A DNA stretch of 64,000 nucleotides from assembly GCF_002557795.1 (NCBI RefSeq), contig NZ_CP023777.1, positions 2,179,001-2,243,000 on the forward strand, in the 5' to 3' direction. Source of the DNA: Chitinophaga caeni. Lineage in GTDB: Bacteria; Bacteroidota; Bacteroidia; Chitinophagales; Chitinophagaceae. The notes below the pieces were generated by a model. The model did no database searches and had not been told where the DNA came from. It saw only the letters and a list, made by a program, of their open reading frames with translations. Each line of letters opens with the position of its first letter. Position 1 is the stretch's first letter. The position numbers and the translations under genes were made by a program. This document shows, piece after piece, positions 36,418-44,900 of the stretch.

Positions 36418-37590
36418 CTAACTAAAAATATCCCTCACCTTTTCAAAGAAGCCCTTGCTGGATTTTTCCGGGTTCGGTTTGAAGTTCTCCGATTGTTGCA
36501 ACTTCTCGATCAGTTGCTTTTCTTCGGATGATACATTCTGAGGTGTCCAGACGTTCACATGGATCAATTGATCGCCCTTTTCATAACTGTTTACGGAGGG
36601 AAAACCTTTCCCTTTCAGGCGGAATATCTTACCGCTTTGCGTTCCGGCAGGTATCTTGATCTTCGCTTTCCCATCAACTGTTGGTACTTCCACTTGCGTT
36701 CCGAATACGGCATCGGGGAAGGAAATATGTAGGTCGTAAGCTACGTTCAAGCCTTCTCTTTGCAATTCAGGATGCGGCTCTTCCTCGATCAGGATGATGA
36801 GATCCCCGGGTGCGCCGCCCCTTTCGCCGGCATTACCTTTACCGCTCATGCTCAGTTGCATGCCTTCCTGCACGCCGGCAGGTATGTCGATCGATACGGT
36901 TTCTTCCCCGTAAACCCTTCCTTCGCCTTTACAGCTCGTACATTTATTAGTGATGGTTTGCCCTTCCCCGTTACAGGTAGGACAAGTTGTTACGGTTTGC
37001 ATCTGGCCGAGGAAGGTTTGCGTTACCTTTCTTACCTGGCCGCTACCGTGACAGGTGCTACAGGTTTGGAAAGAGTTTTTGTCCTTGGCGCCTAAACCGT
37101 TACAGGTGGAGCAAGGAACATATTTCTTAACCTTGATTTTCTTATTGGCTCCTTTCGCGATCTCTTCATAAGTCAGCTTGATCTTTACTCTCAGGTTAGA
37201 ACCGCGGGTACCGCGACCACGGGAACCCGCTCCCCTGGCGCCACCGCGCCCGCCACCGCCGCCGAAAAAGCTACCGAAAATATCATCACCAAAAATATCA
37301 CCGAAGTTGGAGAAGATATCATCCATGTTCATATGGCCACTGCCACCGAAACCGCCGCGGCCGCCAACACCGGCATGACCGAAACGATCATATTGAGAGC
37401 GCTTATCGCTATCGCTCAATACTTCGTAAGCTTCGGCAGCTTCTTTGAATTTTTCTTCAGCTTCTTTATTATCAGGATTCCTATCCGGGTGATATTTCAT
37501 GGCTACCTTGCGGTAAGACTTCTTGATCTCATCCTGGGAAGCCGTTTTGGCCACGCCTAATATTTCGTAATAATCTCTCTTAGTAGACAT
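36418..37590 (-). CDS. dnaJ: Chaperone protein DnaJ (Hsp40)
   Basis: The 390-residue co-chaperone stimulates the DnaK ATPase and hands over unfolded proteins. The J domain has the HPD motif ([11 protein letters not shown]), a Gly/Phe-rich region follows (about 75-130), and then four CxxCxGxG zinc repeats ([32 protein letters not shown]). The C-terminal substrate-binding domains contain [12 protein letters not shown] and [16 protein letters not shown]. The gene follows grpE on the same strand by 131 bp, with a hairpin in between. dnaK is not in the window. Confidence 0.97.
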   Translation of the reverse strand: MSTKRDYYEILGVAKTASQDEIKKSYRKVAMKYHPDRNPDNKEAEEKFKEAAEAYEVLSDSDKRSQYDRFGHAGVGGRGGFGGSGHMNMDDIFSNFGDIFGDDIFGSFFGGGGGRGGARGAGSRGRGTRGSNLRVKIKLTYEEIAKGANKKIKVKKYVPCSTCNGLGAKDKNSFQTCSTCHGSGQVRKVTQTFLGQMQTVTTCPTCNGEGQTITNKCTSCKGEGRVYGEETVSIDIPAGVQEGMQLSMSGKGNAGERGGAPGDLIILIEEEPHPELQREGLNVAYDLHISFPDAVFGTQVEVPTVDGKAKIKIPAGTQSGKIFRLKGKGFPSVNSYEKGDQLIHVNVWTPQNVSSEEKQLIEKLQQSENFKPNPEKSSKGFFEKVRDIFS

Positions 37591-37604
37591 TAGAATACGC
37601 TTGA

Positions 37605-37627
37605 AAGCCAGTACGAACGACTGGCTT
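37605..37627 (-). promoter_or_regulatory. 8-bp perfect hairpin just upstream of dnaJ
   Basis: AAGCCAGT (37605-37612) and ACTGGCTT (37620-37627) pair perfectly with a 7-nt loop. On the minus strand the hairpin sits 14 nt before the dnaJ ATG, inside the grpE-dnaJ gap. No T-run follows, so it is not a terminator. It may affect RNA stability or translation. Confidence 0.45.
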
Positions 37628-37721
37628 GTTATAATTCTTTATTTTAATACAAATCCATATAGTACTTGCTGCCACTTTAACCGGGCGGCTTTCCTACGGC
37701 TGACAACAAGACGGTAAAATC

Positions 37722-38288
37722 TTATTTGCCTACCACAACTTTCGCGTGGCGGATAATCTTATCGTTCAGGTAATAACCTTTCTGCACGTCATCTACAACT
37801 TTTCCTTTCAATTCTTCAGTTGGAGCGGGAATTTCGGTGATTGCTTCATGAAGGTCGGCATCGAATTCTTTGTTGATAGACTCCATAGGTTTTAGACCTT
37901 TCGCTTGAAGGGTAGACTTTAACTTGTTGAATACCAACATCACCCCATCTTTAATAGCATTAATATCGCCAGATGTTTCTAATTGTTTTGCAGCCCGTTC
38001 GCTATCATCTAATACTTCAAGGAGGGCTATAATTACCTCTTTATTGGCAGTTTGAATAAGTTCTAACCTTTCTTTAGCCGTACGTTTCCTGAAATTGTCA
38101 AACTCGGCAACGGAACGCAGGTATTTTTCCTTCATCTCGGTCAGTTCAGCTTTCAGCTTTTCCACCTCGCCGGTTTCTTCAACAGGGTCGTTGAGGTGAG
38201 TAGAACCGCTTTGATTCTCATCACTATTTAAACCATTATCAATTGGCAATTGCTCTTGCTCGTTTGCTTGCTTATCTTTTTCTGTCAT
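37722..38288 (-). CDS. grpE: Nucleotide exchange factor GrpE
   Basis: The 188-residue protein releases ADP from DnaK. It has an acidic, Gln/Glu-rich N-terminal tail (MTEKDKQANEQEQ) and a long coiled coil (VEKLKAELTEMKEKYLRSVAEFDNFRKRT, given in pieces). The beta-wing domain follows: ALLEVLDDSERA, then DLHEAITEIPA and VVDDVQKGYYLNDKIIRHAKVVV. Start 38288 (MTEKDK) replaces a longer frame from 38459 whose leader is basic and aromatic and not family-like. It leads the grpE-dnaJ operon. The divergent rlmI gene starts about 170 bp away. Confidence 0.95.
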   Translation of the reverse strand: MTEKDKQANEQEQLPIDNGLNSDENQSGSTHLNDPVEETGEVEKLKAELTEMKEKYLRSVAEFDNFRKRTAKERLELIQTANKEVIIALLEVLDDSERAAKQLETSGDINAIKDGVMLVFNKLKSTLQAKGLKPMESINKEFDADLHEAITEIPAPTEELKGKVVDDVQKGYYLNDKIIRHAKVVVGK

Positions 38289-38443
38289 GATGGTAAAAAT
38301 TTCTCCTGGACTACCATTGTCAAGAATTTTGCCAAGGCAATATTCCCCGACAAATTGGCATTCTGAATCCGGGTAATAAAAGCCGTGAAGGTATAATTTT
38401 CTAAAGGGAAGGCAAAATTCGTTTTTCAACTTTATGGTTTTCT

Positions 38444-38451
38444 TACCTTTG
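38444..38451 (+). promoter_or_regulatory. -7 box right before the rlmI-like gene (probably leaderless)
   Basis: TACCTTTG fits TAnnTTTG and ends 6 nt before the ATG at 38458, so transcription should begin at or next to the start codon. This also argues against the upstream ATG at 38434, which lies before the box. Confidence 0.55.
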
Positions 38452-38457
38452 CACACC

Positions 38458-39630
38458 ATGACAAAAGTTTTTTTACGAAAAAAGATTCAAAATAGGGTGC
38501 TAAACGGCCATCCCTGGATATTTGGCAACGAGGTTGGCGAAATCTCGGGGGAAGTTTCTCCCGGTGATATAGTAGATGTGTTCACGCATAATGGTTTCTT
38601 TGTTGGACGTGGATATATCAACCCGCAATCCCAGATCATTATCCGTTTATTGACGAGGGATAAGAATGAGCAGATCAACGATCAATTCTTTTATAACCGT
38701 CTGATGAAATGCTGGCAATACCGCCAAAAGATAGGCTACGTGGAAAACTGTCGCCTAGTATTTGGTGAAGCGGATGAAATGCCTGCCCTGATCATCGATA
38801 AATTCAATGATTATTTCGTGCTGCAAACCCTTGCCCTCGGTATGGATCGTTGGAAAGGCGCCATCGTGGATGCTTTGAATAAAATCTTCCAACCCAAGGG
38901 GATCTACGAGCGAAACGATGTGCCCGTGCGTGAATTGGAAGGACTGGCTCAAATCAAGGGTTTCCTTTCAGAGCCGTTCGATACGAACCTGGTTATTAAT
39001 GAAAATGGCCTGAAATTTCATGTAGATGTAGTAAATGGGCAAAAAACGGGCTATTTCTTAGATCAACAAGACAATCGCCGCGCGATACAACATATAGTAA
39101 AGGATGCGGATGTTTTGGAAGCTTTTTGTTACACGGGCACTTTTTCTTGCCACGCGGGGTATTACGGTGCGAAAAGCGTTTTGGGCTTAGATATTTCGGA
39201 AACAGCTGTAAATACCGCGCGCCGCAATGCCGAGCTTAATAATTTGAGCGATGTTTGTAAATTTCAAGCGGTAAATGCATTCGATGTATTGAAAGCCTGG
39301 ACGAAAGAAGATAAGAAATTTGATGTTGTTATTCTCGACCCCCCGGCATTTACCAAGAGCAGGGAAAATATACAAAAGGCCATTACAGGTTACAAGGAAA
39401 TTAACCTGCGCGGTATGAAATTGTTGAAGCCCGGTGGTTTCCTCGTTACGGCCTCCTGCACCAACCTGGTGCCGCCTTCTTTATTCCTGGAAATTATCGA
39501 TATGGCTGCAAAAGATGCCAAGAAGAAGATCAAGCAGGTGACTTTCCAAACGCAAGCGCAAGATCACCCGATTTTGTGGAATATTGATAATACAACCTAT
39601 CTCAAATTCCTGATCGTGGAAGTGAGTTAA
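38458..39630 (+). CDS. rlmI: RlmI-like 23S rRNA (cytosine-C5) methyltransferase
   Basis: The protein of about 390 residues is a class I SAM-dependent RNA methyltransferase with an N-terminal PUA domain (KKIQNRVLNGHPWIFGNEV, SPGDIVDVF). A middle domain and a SAM domain follow, with VLEAFCYTGTFSCHAGYYGAKSVLGLDIS, VVILDPPAFTKSRENIQKA, and TASCTNLV with a Cys. It resembles RlmI (E. coli YccW), which makes m5C1962. Start 38458 is chosen because a -7 box ends just before it. It is followed by a strong terminator. Confidence 0.88.
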   Translation: MTKVFLRKKIQNRVLNGHPWIFGNEVGEISGEVSPGDIVDVFTHNGFFVGRGYINPQSQIIIRLLTRDKNEQINDQFFYNRLMKCWQYRQKIGYVENCRLVFGEADEMPALIIDKFNDYFVLQTLALGMDRWKGAIVDALNKIFQPKGIYERNDVPVRELEGLAQIKGFLSEPFDTNLVINENGLKFHVDVVNGQKTGYFLDQQDNRRAIQHIVKDADVLEAFCYTGTFSCHAGYYGAKSVLGLDISETAVNTARRNAELNNLSDVCKFQAVNAFDVLKAWTKEDKKFDVVILDPPAFTKSRENIQKAITGYKEINLRGMKLLKPGGFLVTASCTNLVPPSLFLEIIDMAAKDAKKKIKQVTFQTQAQDHPILWNIDNTTYLKFLIVEVS

Positions 39631-39660
39631 CCTGGATAAAATTTAATTGATATATTAATG

Positions 39661-39690
39661 ACCGCCTTATGTTATGTAAGGCGGTTTTTT
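39661..39690 (+). terminator. Rho-independent terminator of the rlmI-like gene
   Basis: ACCGCCTTA (39661-39669) pairs exactly with TAAGGCGGT (39677-39685) over a 7-nt loop, followed by TTTTTATATT. It begins 30 nt after the stop. Confidence 0.92.
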
Positions 39691-39710
39691 ATATTGGGGA
39701 GAATGTAAAA

Positions 39711-39736
39711 AGAAGCAGCAGCCCAAGGGCTGCTGC
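39711..39736 (-). terminator. Terminator of the small T9SS protein gene
   Basis: GCAGCAGCCC (39715-39724) and GGGCTGCTGC (39727-39736) pair perfectly with a 2-nt loop. On the minus strand the hairpin is followed by TTCTTTTTAC. It is positioned downstream of the gene whose stop is at 39784. Confidence 0.85.
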
Positions 39737-39783
39737 AAATATATTAAAGAGTAAAATTTATCTTATAAGCTACAATCTTTGAA

Positions 39784-40140
39784 TTATTTAACTACGTTGA
39801 ATTTTCCTGATTCTACTACATTGCCCTTGTTGTCTATCAACTGGTAAATGTAAATCCCGCTGTAATAATTGTCTAGGTTTAAAACAGTTCTGACACCTAC
39901 ATTTTTCAGGTGATCCATTTTCTTTCCCAAAAAATTGTACACAATAATCTCGTATACCTTATCGTTTGAATGAAGTATCTCGAAATTGATCTTCGTAGTA
40001 GCTGGATTGGGATATAGTTTTACAACCTTACTGACGCCATCTTCAAAGTGAGATGGCACGGCTTTTCCACTCTGAGCTTGAAAGGACAAGCCCAAGGTAA
40101 AAAGGATAAGGAACAATAGAAGGGTAGAGTTTTTCAACAT
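39784..40140 (-). CDS. Short secreted protein consisting almost only of a T9SS type A C-terminal domain
   Basis: The 118-residue protein has a signal peptide (residues 1-22, cleavage near SFQAQ) and then only about 18 residues before a T9SS type A sorting domain. The domain has the usual YPNPATTKINFEI strand (43-55), the middle strand VYEIIVYNFLGKKM, YYSGIYIYQLID, and the end SGKFNVVK. Normally such a domain trails a large passenger; here there is no passenger. The gene has its own terminator (39711-39736) and is separate from the peroxiredoxin gene. It could be a small surface peptide or a remnant. Confidence 0.75.
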   Translation of the reverse strand: MLKNSTLLLFLILFTLGLSFQAQSGKAVPSHFEDGVSKVVKLYPNPATTKINFEILHSNDKVYEIIVYNFLGKKMDHLKNVGVRTVLNLDNYYSGIYIYQLIDNKGNVVESGKFNVVK

Positions 40141-40214
40141 AGCATTTCAAAGATAACGATTTTTTTGAATATTTTATCCCGTATTTCGGTTGATCACATT
40201 ATAAATATAACAAA

Positions 40215-40240
40215 TGGCAAGCCAAAAAGATGACTTGCCA
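40215..40240 (-). terminator. Terminator of the peroxiredoxin gene
   Basis: TGGCAAG (40215-40221) and CTTGCCA (40234-40240) form a 7-bp stem. On the minus strand TTTGTTATATTT follows. It sits 30 nt after the peroxiredoxin stop (40270). Confidence 0.7.
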
Positions 40241-40269
40241 AGCACTTTTTTCAAAATTTTAACGAATTT

Positions 40270-40740
40270 TTATTGTAGCCCTGACAATACCTCTTGTATC
40301 GCTGCAAAATTCGGTTGGTCGCCTGCGGACTCCAATACTTCAGCGTATTTCACAACTCCTTGACCATCAATTACAAATGCAGATCTTTTAGCTACACCTT
40401 TCATATCCAATACAAAATCTTGGTACAATGCGCCGAAGGCATTAGCTGCCTCCTTATTAAAATCGGATAACAGGGGGAAATTCAATTTTTGCTCTTCCTT
40501 GAACTTACCCAGCGTAAACAGGGAATCCACAGATATCCCTACGACCTTAGCATTCGCATTATTGTAAAGAGCTATATTGTCTCTAACGGAGCATAATTCT
40601 GCCGTACAAACACTTGTAAAAGCTAAAGGAAAGAACAACACAACCAAGTTCTGACCTTTGAAATCTTCTAAAGAAACCTTGTTCTTCTCCGTATCATACA
40701 AGGAGAAATTAGGGGCCGGACTGCCAACTTGTGGTACCAT
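40270..40740 (-). CDS. Peroxiredoxin (AhpC/TSA-like, AhpE/Bcp type)
   Basis: The 156-residue thioredoxin-fold enzyme reduces hydrogen peroxide or alkyl hydroperoxides. It has GSPAPNFSLYDTE, VLFFPLAFTSVCTAELCSVRD with the peroxidatic Cys45 and a nearby Cys50, and the KRSAFVIDGQGVV strand. It resembles the AhpE/Bcp group. Whether Cys50 is the resolving cysteine, or the enzyme works as a 1-Cys type, is not decided by sequence. It lies after the second T9SS pair on the minus strand, with a C-rich, G-poor intergenic region (40741-40902) before it. Confidence 0.88.
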   Translation of the reverse strand: MVPQVGSPAPNFSLYDTEKNKVSLEDFKGQNLVVLFFPLAFTSVCTAELCSVRDNIALYNNANAKVVGISVDSLFTLGKFKEEQKLNFPLLSDFNKEAANAFGALYQDFVLDMKGVAKRSAFVIDGQGVVKYAEVLESAGDQPNFAAIQEVLSGLQ

Positions 40741-40814
40741 AATAATTTAATGATTTAAAATTTCTGTAAATGTACGCCCCCTAAAGCCCAAGTCCAAATC
40801 CATTACTTCAAATT

Positions 40815-40838
40815 CCCATCCCCTAAACTCCCATCCCC
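40815..40838 (-). other. G-quadruplex motif upstream of the peroxiredoxin gene
   Basis: On the minus (coding) strand the sequence reads GGGG, AT, GGG, AGTTTA, GGGG, AT, GGG in order across 40838 to 40815. This fits a four-tract quadruplex with loops of 2, 6 and 2 nt. Further G-tracts occur nearby (40776-40780, 40786-40788, 40864-40866, 40872-40875), making eight in about 100 nt. The motif lies 75-98 nt before the peroxiredoxin ATG. It may be in its promoter or leader, or in the 3' end of the preceding PorP/SprF transcript. Confidence 0.6.
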
Positions 40839-40902
40839 AACCAAACAAAAAAATCCGTGCAATCCCTAAATCCCCAAAAATCCGTGAACATGATTGGAGA
40901 AC

Positions 40903-41928
40903 CTAAAAACGCGGGCATGCCGTACTATTATACGTACTCGAACGTTTCTTGAAAAAATCCTTATAAACCAAGGAAATCTCGAACCCGCCCATAGAATGAC
41001 TGGCAGCCACAAGTTTGGATACATTCACATCATAACTTAGCCCTATTTCATATACTCCCATATCCAGGCGTACCATGGGAACTACGGCATCATTGTACCT
41101 ATAAAAAACACCACCGTAAAACCCGTGATCGCTGCTATAACCATCTTCAAACAAGCTGTAACCGATCATTAAACCACCCATAAACTCTTGGTACGAGCCT
41201 TGATGTAACTGGTTGTAATGGGCGATGAGCTTGCTTCGCTCTCCCATCGGTACGGAGACCCCTGCATTGAACGTGATCTTCGGCGCCAAGGTAACGCTGG
41301 CATTATCATAAAATGAAACCTTGGGTCTATTGAAGTGGTAATAAGCCAGCCCTAAATAATAGTTTGCATTCTCCCCGAAAGTGCTGTTATAACTAATGCC
41401 GAAGCCAACATCAAAATACTGGTAGCCGGCAACTTTCCAGCTGCCTTCTTCGCCTGTCGGCATCGTGGGGTCATAACGGCCATTCGTGTATTGATTATCG
41501 AAAGTTAGTGCTAAAGGATCAAATTGCCTTTGTACGATGCCGGCCATGAAAGCAACCGACAAATACCTTGTGAAATCTGCACTCAAAGACTTGTGATAAT
41601 TGACGGCAGGTAAAACCTGTACAGCCTGCAAAGATGAAGTACCCGCTTTGTCGTATGTTAACTGCATCCCGGCTGTAACGTAATCGTTGTTTTTTCCAAC
41701 AGGGTATTTGACTTCGCCGCTCAGCGTCCCGGTTTGATAAGGGATCGTGACGCTGTTCCACTGGTTCCGGTATACGGCTTGGAGCCGGATATCTCCCGTA
41801 AAAATTCCCATCAATGCCGGGTTGCGGAGAATGGGCGTTTCAGTAAACTGCGATAAATGGATATCCTGCCCCCATGTTGTTTGAAACACGCAGCAAAAAA
41901 AGGATATGATGACGATGAATTTTTTCAT
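40903..41928 (-). CDS. PorP/SprF family type IX secretion outer-membrane protein
   Basis: The 341-residue protein has a signal peptide (ending QTTWGQ). The hallmark DIHLSQFTETPILRNPALMGIF comes just after it, then YRNQWNSVTIPYQ and repeated beta strands of an outer-membrane barrel. The C terminus ends in a Cys-Pro-Arg-Phe. It is a paralogue of the protein at 22750-23769, with the same gene order: it follows its large T9SS type B partner by 10 bp, so the pair forms a minus-strand operon. It probably aids export or surface anchoring of that partner. Confidence 0.9.
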   Translation of the reverse strand: MKKFIVIISFFCCVFQTTWGQDIHLSQFTETPILRNPALMGIFTGDIRLQAVYRNQWNSVTIPYQTGTLSGEVKYPVGKNNDYVTAGMQLTYDKAGTSSLQAVQVLPAVNYHKSLSADFTRYLSVAFMAGIVQRQFDPLALTFDNQYTNGRYDPTMPTGEEGSWKVAGYQYFDVGFGISYNSTFGENANYYLGLAYYHFNRPKVSFYDNASVTLAPKITFNAGVSVPMGERSKLIAHYNQLHQGSYQEFMGGLMIGYSLFEDGYSSDHGFYGGVFYRYNDAVVPMVRLDMGVYEIGLSYDVNVSKLVAASHSMGGFEISLVYKDFFKKRSSTYNSTACPRF

Positions 41929-41938
41929 TACAATTTTT

Positions 41939-44900
41939 TTATCGCAGGACGGTTACATTTCCTTTCATCACAAAATTTTCCCCCGTATCGCAAATGAGTT
42001 CTAAATAATAGACGAACACATCCGGTTCTAATGACTTCCCATTATACTTTCCATCCCAACCGTAGGTTGGATCATCTGCCGGAACATTGCTCCTTTCAAA
42101 TACCATCTGCCCCCAGCGATTAAATACCCGGAAGATTTTTACCGCCCTGATGCCGCGCCCCCTCGGGTAGAAAATATCATTCCGTCCATCGCCATTGGGG
42201 CTAAATGTGTTCGGAACAAAAATGTTATCTGCTTGGCAAATGATTTTAACATTTACTTCATCGGAAGCTTCGCAACCGTAAATAGAACTTACCCTAACAC
42301 TGATCGTCTGATCGGACCGGGGTGTTAATACGGTACTGCTGCAATATGTACAACTTAAATCAGTCGAAGGCGACCATTCCCAGTTTGCAATATCATTGCC
42401 ATTGGCTTGCAAGGTGTACGGGTTTCCTGCCGGGATAACCAGGTCAGGTCCCAAGTTCACTTTTGGCGTTGGATGAACTCTTACCAGGGCTTCTGCCCGC
42501 GCCGTGAAACAGTTATCCGAACCGTAACCGATCACCGTATAACGTGTATCGGCAATAGGATGCGCTACCGGATCAGGGATGGTACTATTACTCAGGCTAC
42601 TTGCCGGCGACCATGAATAACTTACTGCACCACTGGCCTGAAGCTGTGCGCTTTCTCCCTCGCAAATATCTACATCGCTGGCCTGTACCGTGAAAGGTTG
42701 CGATACGGATACCCGCACTGAATCTGTTTTCGTACATCCGTAATCGTTAGTGGCAGTTACATAATATACCGTGTCAATATCGGGGTTGGCAACAGGCATT
42801 GCTAACTGTGGATCGTTGATGTTATAATCCGTCCAAGATATTTGGTTGGCGTTTGTTTGAGCTAGCATGGCAATAAATTCGCCCCTGCAAATGGATATAT
42901 TCCGAGGCGCTGCCTGTAATGTAACGCCGGGGTTTACGCGGAACGGTAAATTGGCTGTATCGTGGCAGGTGCCGTTCTCGTTGGTAACGATTAAGGCAAT
43001 GTCGTATAACCTTGGTTGCGTATACTCGACCGGGGGTGTTTGCTGTTCCGTGTAAGTTGGTACTCCGTCCATGATCCACTGGTAAGTAGTATTGGGCAAC
43101 TGCCTTTGGTCATGCCCGGTAAATTGGATGAAATCCCCGCCGCAGGCAGGATTGACTGGGTCGATGATCGCTTCCGGGCTTGTATCGATCGAAATGGTAT
43201 CGGTAACAGTATCCTGGCAGCCGAATGAACTCGTTGCTGTTAATGAAACGGTATATGTACCTGGTCTTGGGAAAAAATAGGCCGGGTTTTGTTGGGAACT
43301 ACTGTCGGAATGCGTAAATAAATCCCCGAAATCCCACGTGTATGTTAAACCTTGCGATAATGAATCAAGGGTATAGCTGCTACTCTGATCTTCGAATAAA
43401 ATCGTGGCCGAATCACAGGCATTAGGCATGCTGATGTTGAACTTTGCTTCAACATTATCGACTGTTATCGTATCGCTACCGGTTGCTAAAACAGTACAAC
43501 CCTGGGCATCCGTTAATAATACCCGTGGTACGTATCTTCCTGCTTTTTTGTATTGATATGTGATGTTGGGTGTTGTGGATGTTTGTACGGTACCATTATC
43601 AAAATCCCAGGTATATGTCGTGGCATTGGTAGAATTGGCGCTGAAATTTACCTCTAAACCTTCGCAGCCATCTTTAGGGCTGGCTTGCATGGAACCTGTT
43701 GGTCCGCGAAGGTGGATGTCTTGTGAATAAACAGCCGGGCAATCTCCGGCAGAATATACCGTGAGCGTGATCGTATAATCACCGGGACGCGTATATATAT
43801 GTGATGGATCTTCTAAAAGGGAGTTACTACCATCCCCGAAATTCCATTCCACCCTTTTATAATCGGTAGATTCATTGATAAAATCAATCTGGATCGGCGG
43901 GCAGATGGACAAATCTGTCGGGATTGAAAATTGAGCCTGTGGGTTAGAAATGTGAATCATGTTTACATATTCCCGGTTATCGCTGCAACCGTTGTTATTC
44001 GTCATGATAAGCCTCACCGTATAGTCGCCCGGAGCCGCGTAGTGATGCCTGGGGGTGGCTTCTGTTGATGTAGTACCATCGCCAAAATCCCAGTTGTACG
44101 TGATAGAATTATTAACCGTGTTCGGAGTAAAAAGCACCGGCGCCATGATACAGGTAGAATCATGATCGGCGCTGAAGTCGGCATCTAAATCTACCACGTT
44201 AACGGTATGTTGCGAGGAAACCGTACAACCACTCGCATCTTCTACGATCAAGTTAACATTAAAATTCCCTCCTTGACTGAAAGCATGGGAATAGCTGACA
44301 GGCCGTGTGCTAGTACTTTCTGTAGGACTACCGTCCCCGAAATCCCATGTCCAATTTGTAATGGTATTGCCATGGGTAGTAATCGATAAATCGGTGAAAG
44401 AGATAGCATCATTTACGCAATTTCTTCCAATAAAACTGAAATCGGCCATGGCCCCGTTGACCGTAATGCCTAGTGAATTTGATGCCGTTACGCAACCGTT
44501 ATCATCCGTGATAGTCAGTTGTACCGTATAATTGCCGGGTTGTGCATAACTTTTGGAAACCGGCGATTGCGTGCTAGTTGATCGTGTACCATCGCCCCAA
44601 TCCCAGCTAAATGTTGCAATATTACCGGCATCGATTCCTGCGTAAGTAAATTCAATTTCATTACCGGCGCATACGGTGTTATTGTTCACGGTAATCGTTG
44701 CATTCTCATCAATGATGGTAACTTGCAGTTCATGTTCATTTGTGCAAGCGCCGTTATCTACGGTAAGATGCACGGTATAAGAGCCGGGATTAGTATACGT
44801 ATGAACGGGGCTTTGATCTGTAGAAGTAGCGCCATCCCCGAAATCCCAATGCCAGTTTCTAACAGGTGGGTTGGGCCCGAATTGTGAAAGATCATTGAAC

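Noticed and set aside
37178..37560. Plus-strand frames across the Gly-rich region of dnaJ
   Set aside because: They come from reading the opposite strand of the Gly/Phe-rich segment and show low-complexity Pro runs; dnaJ is certain.
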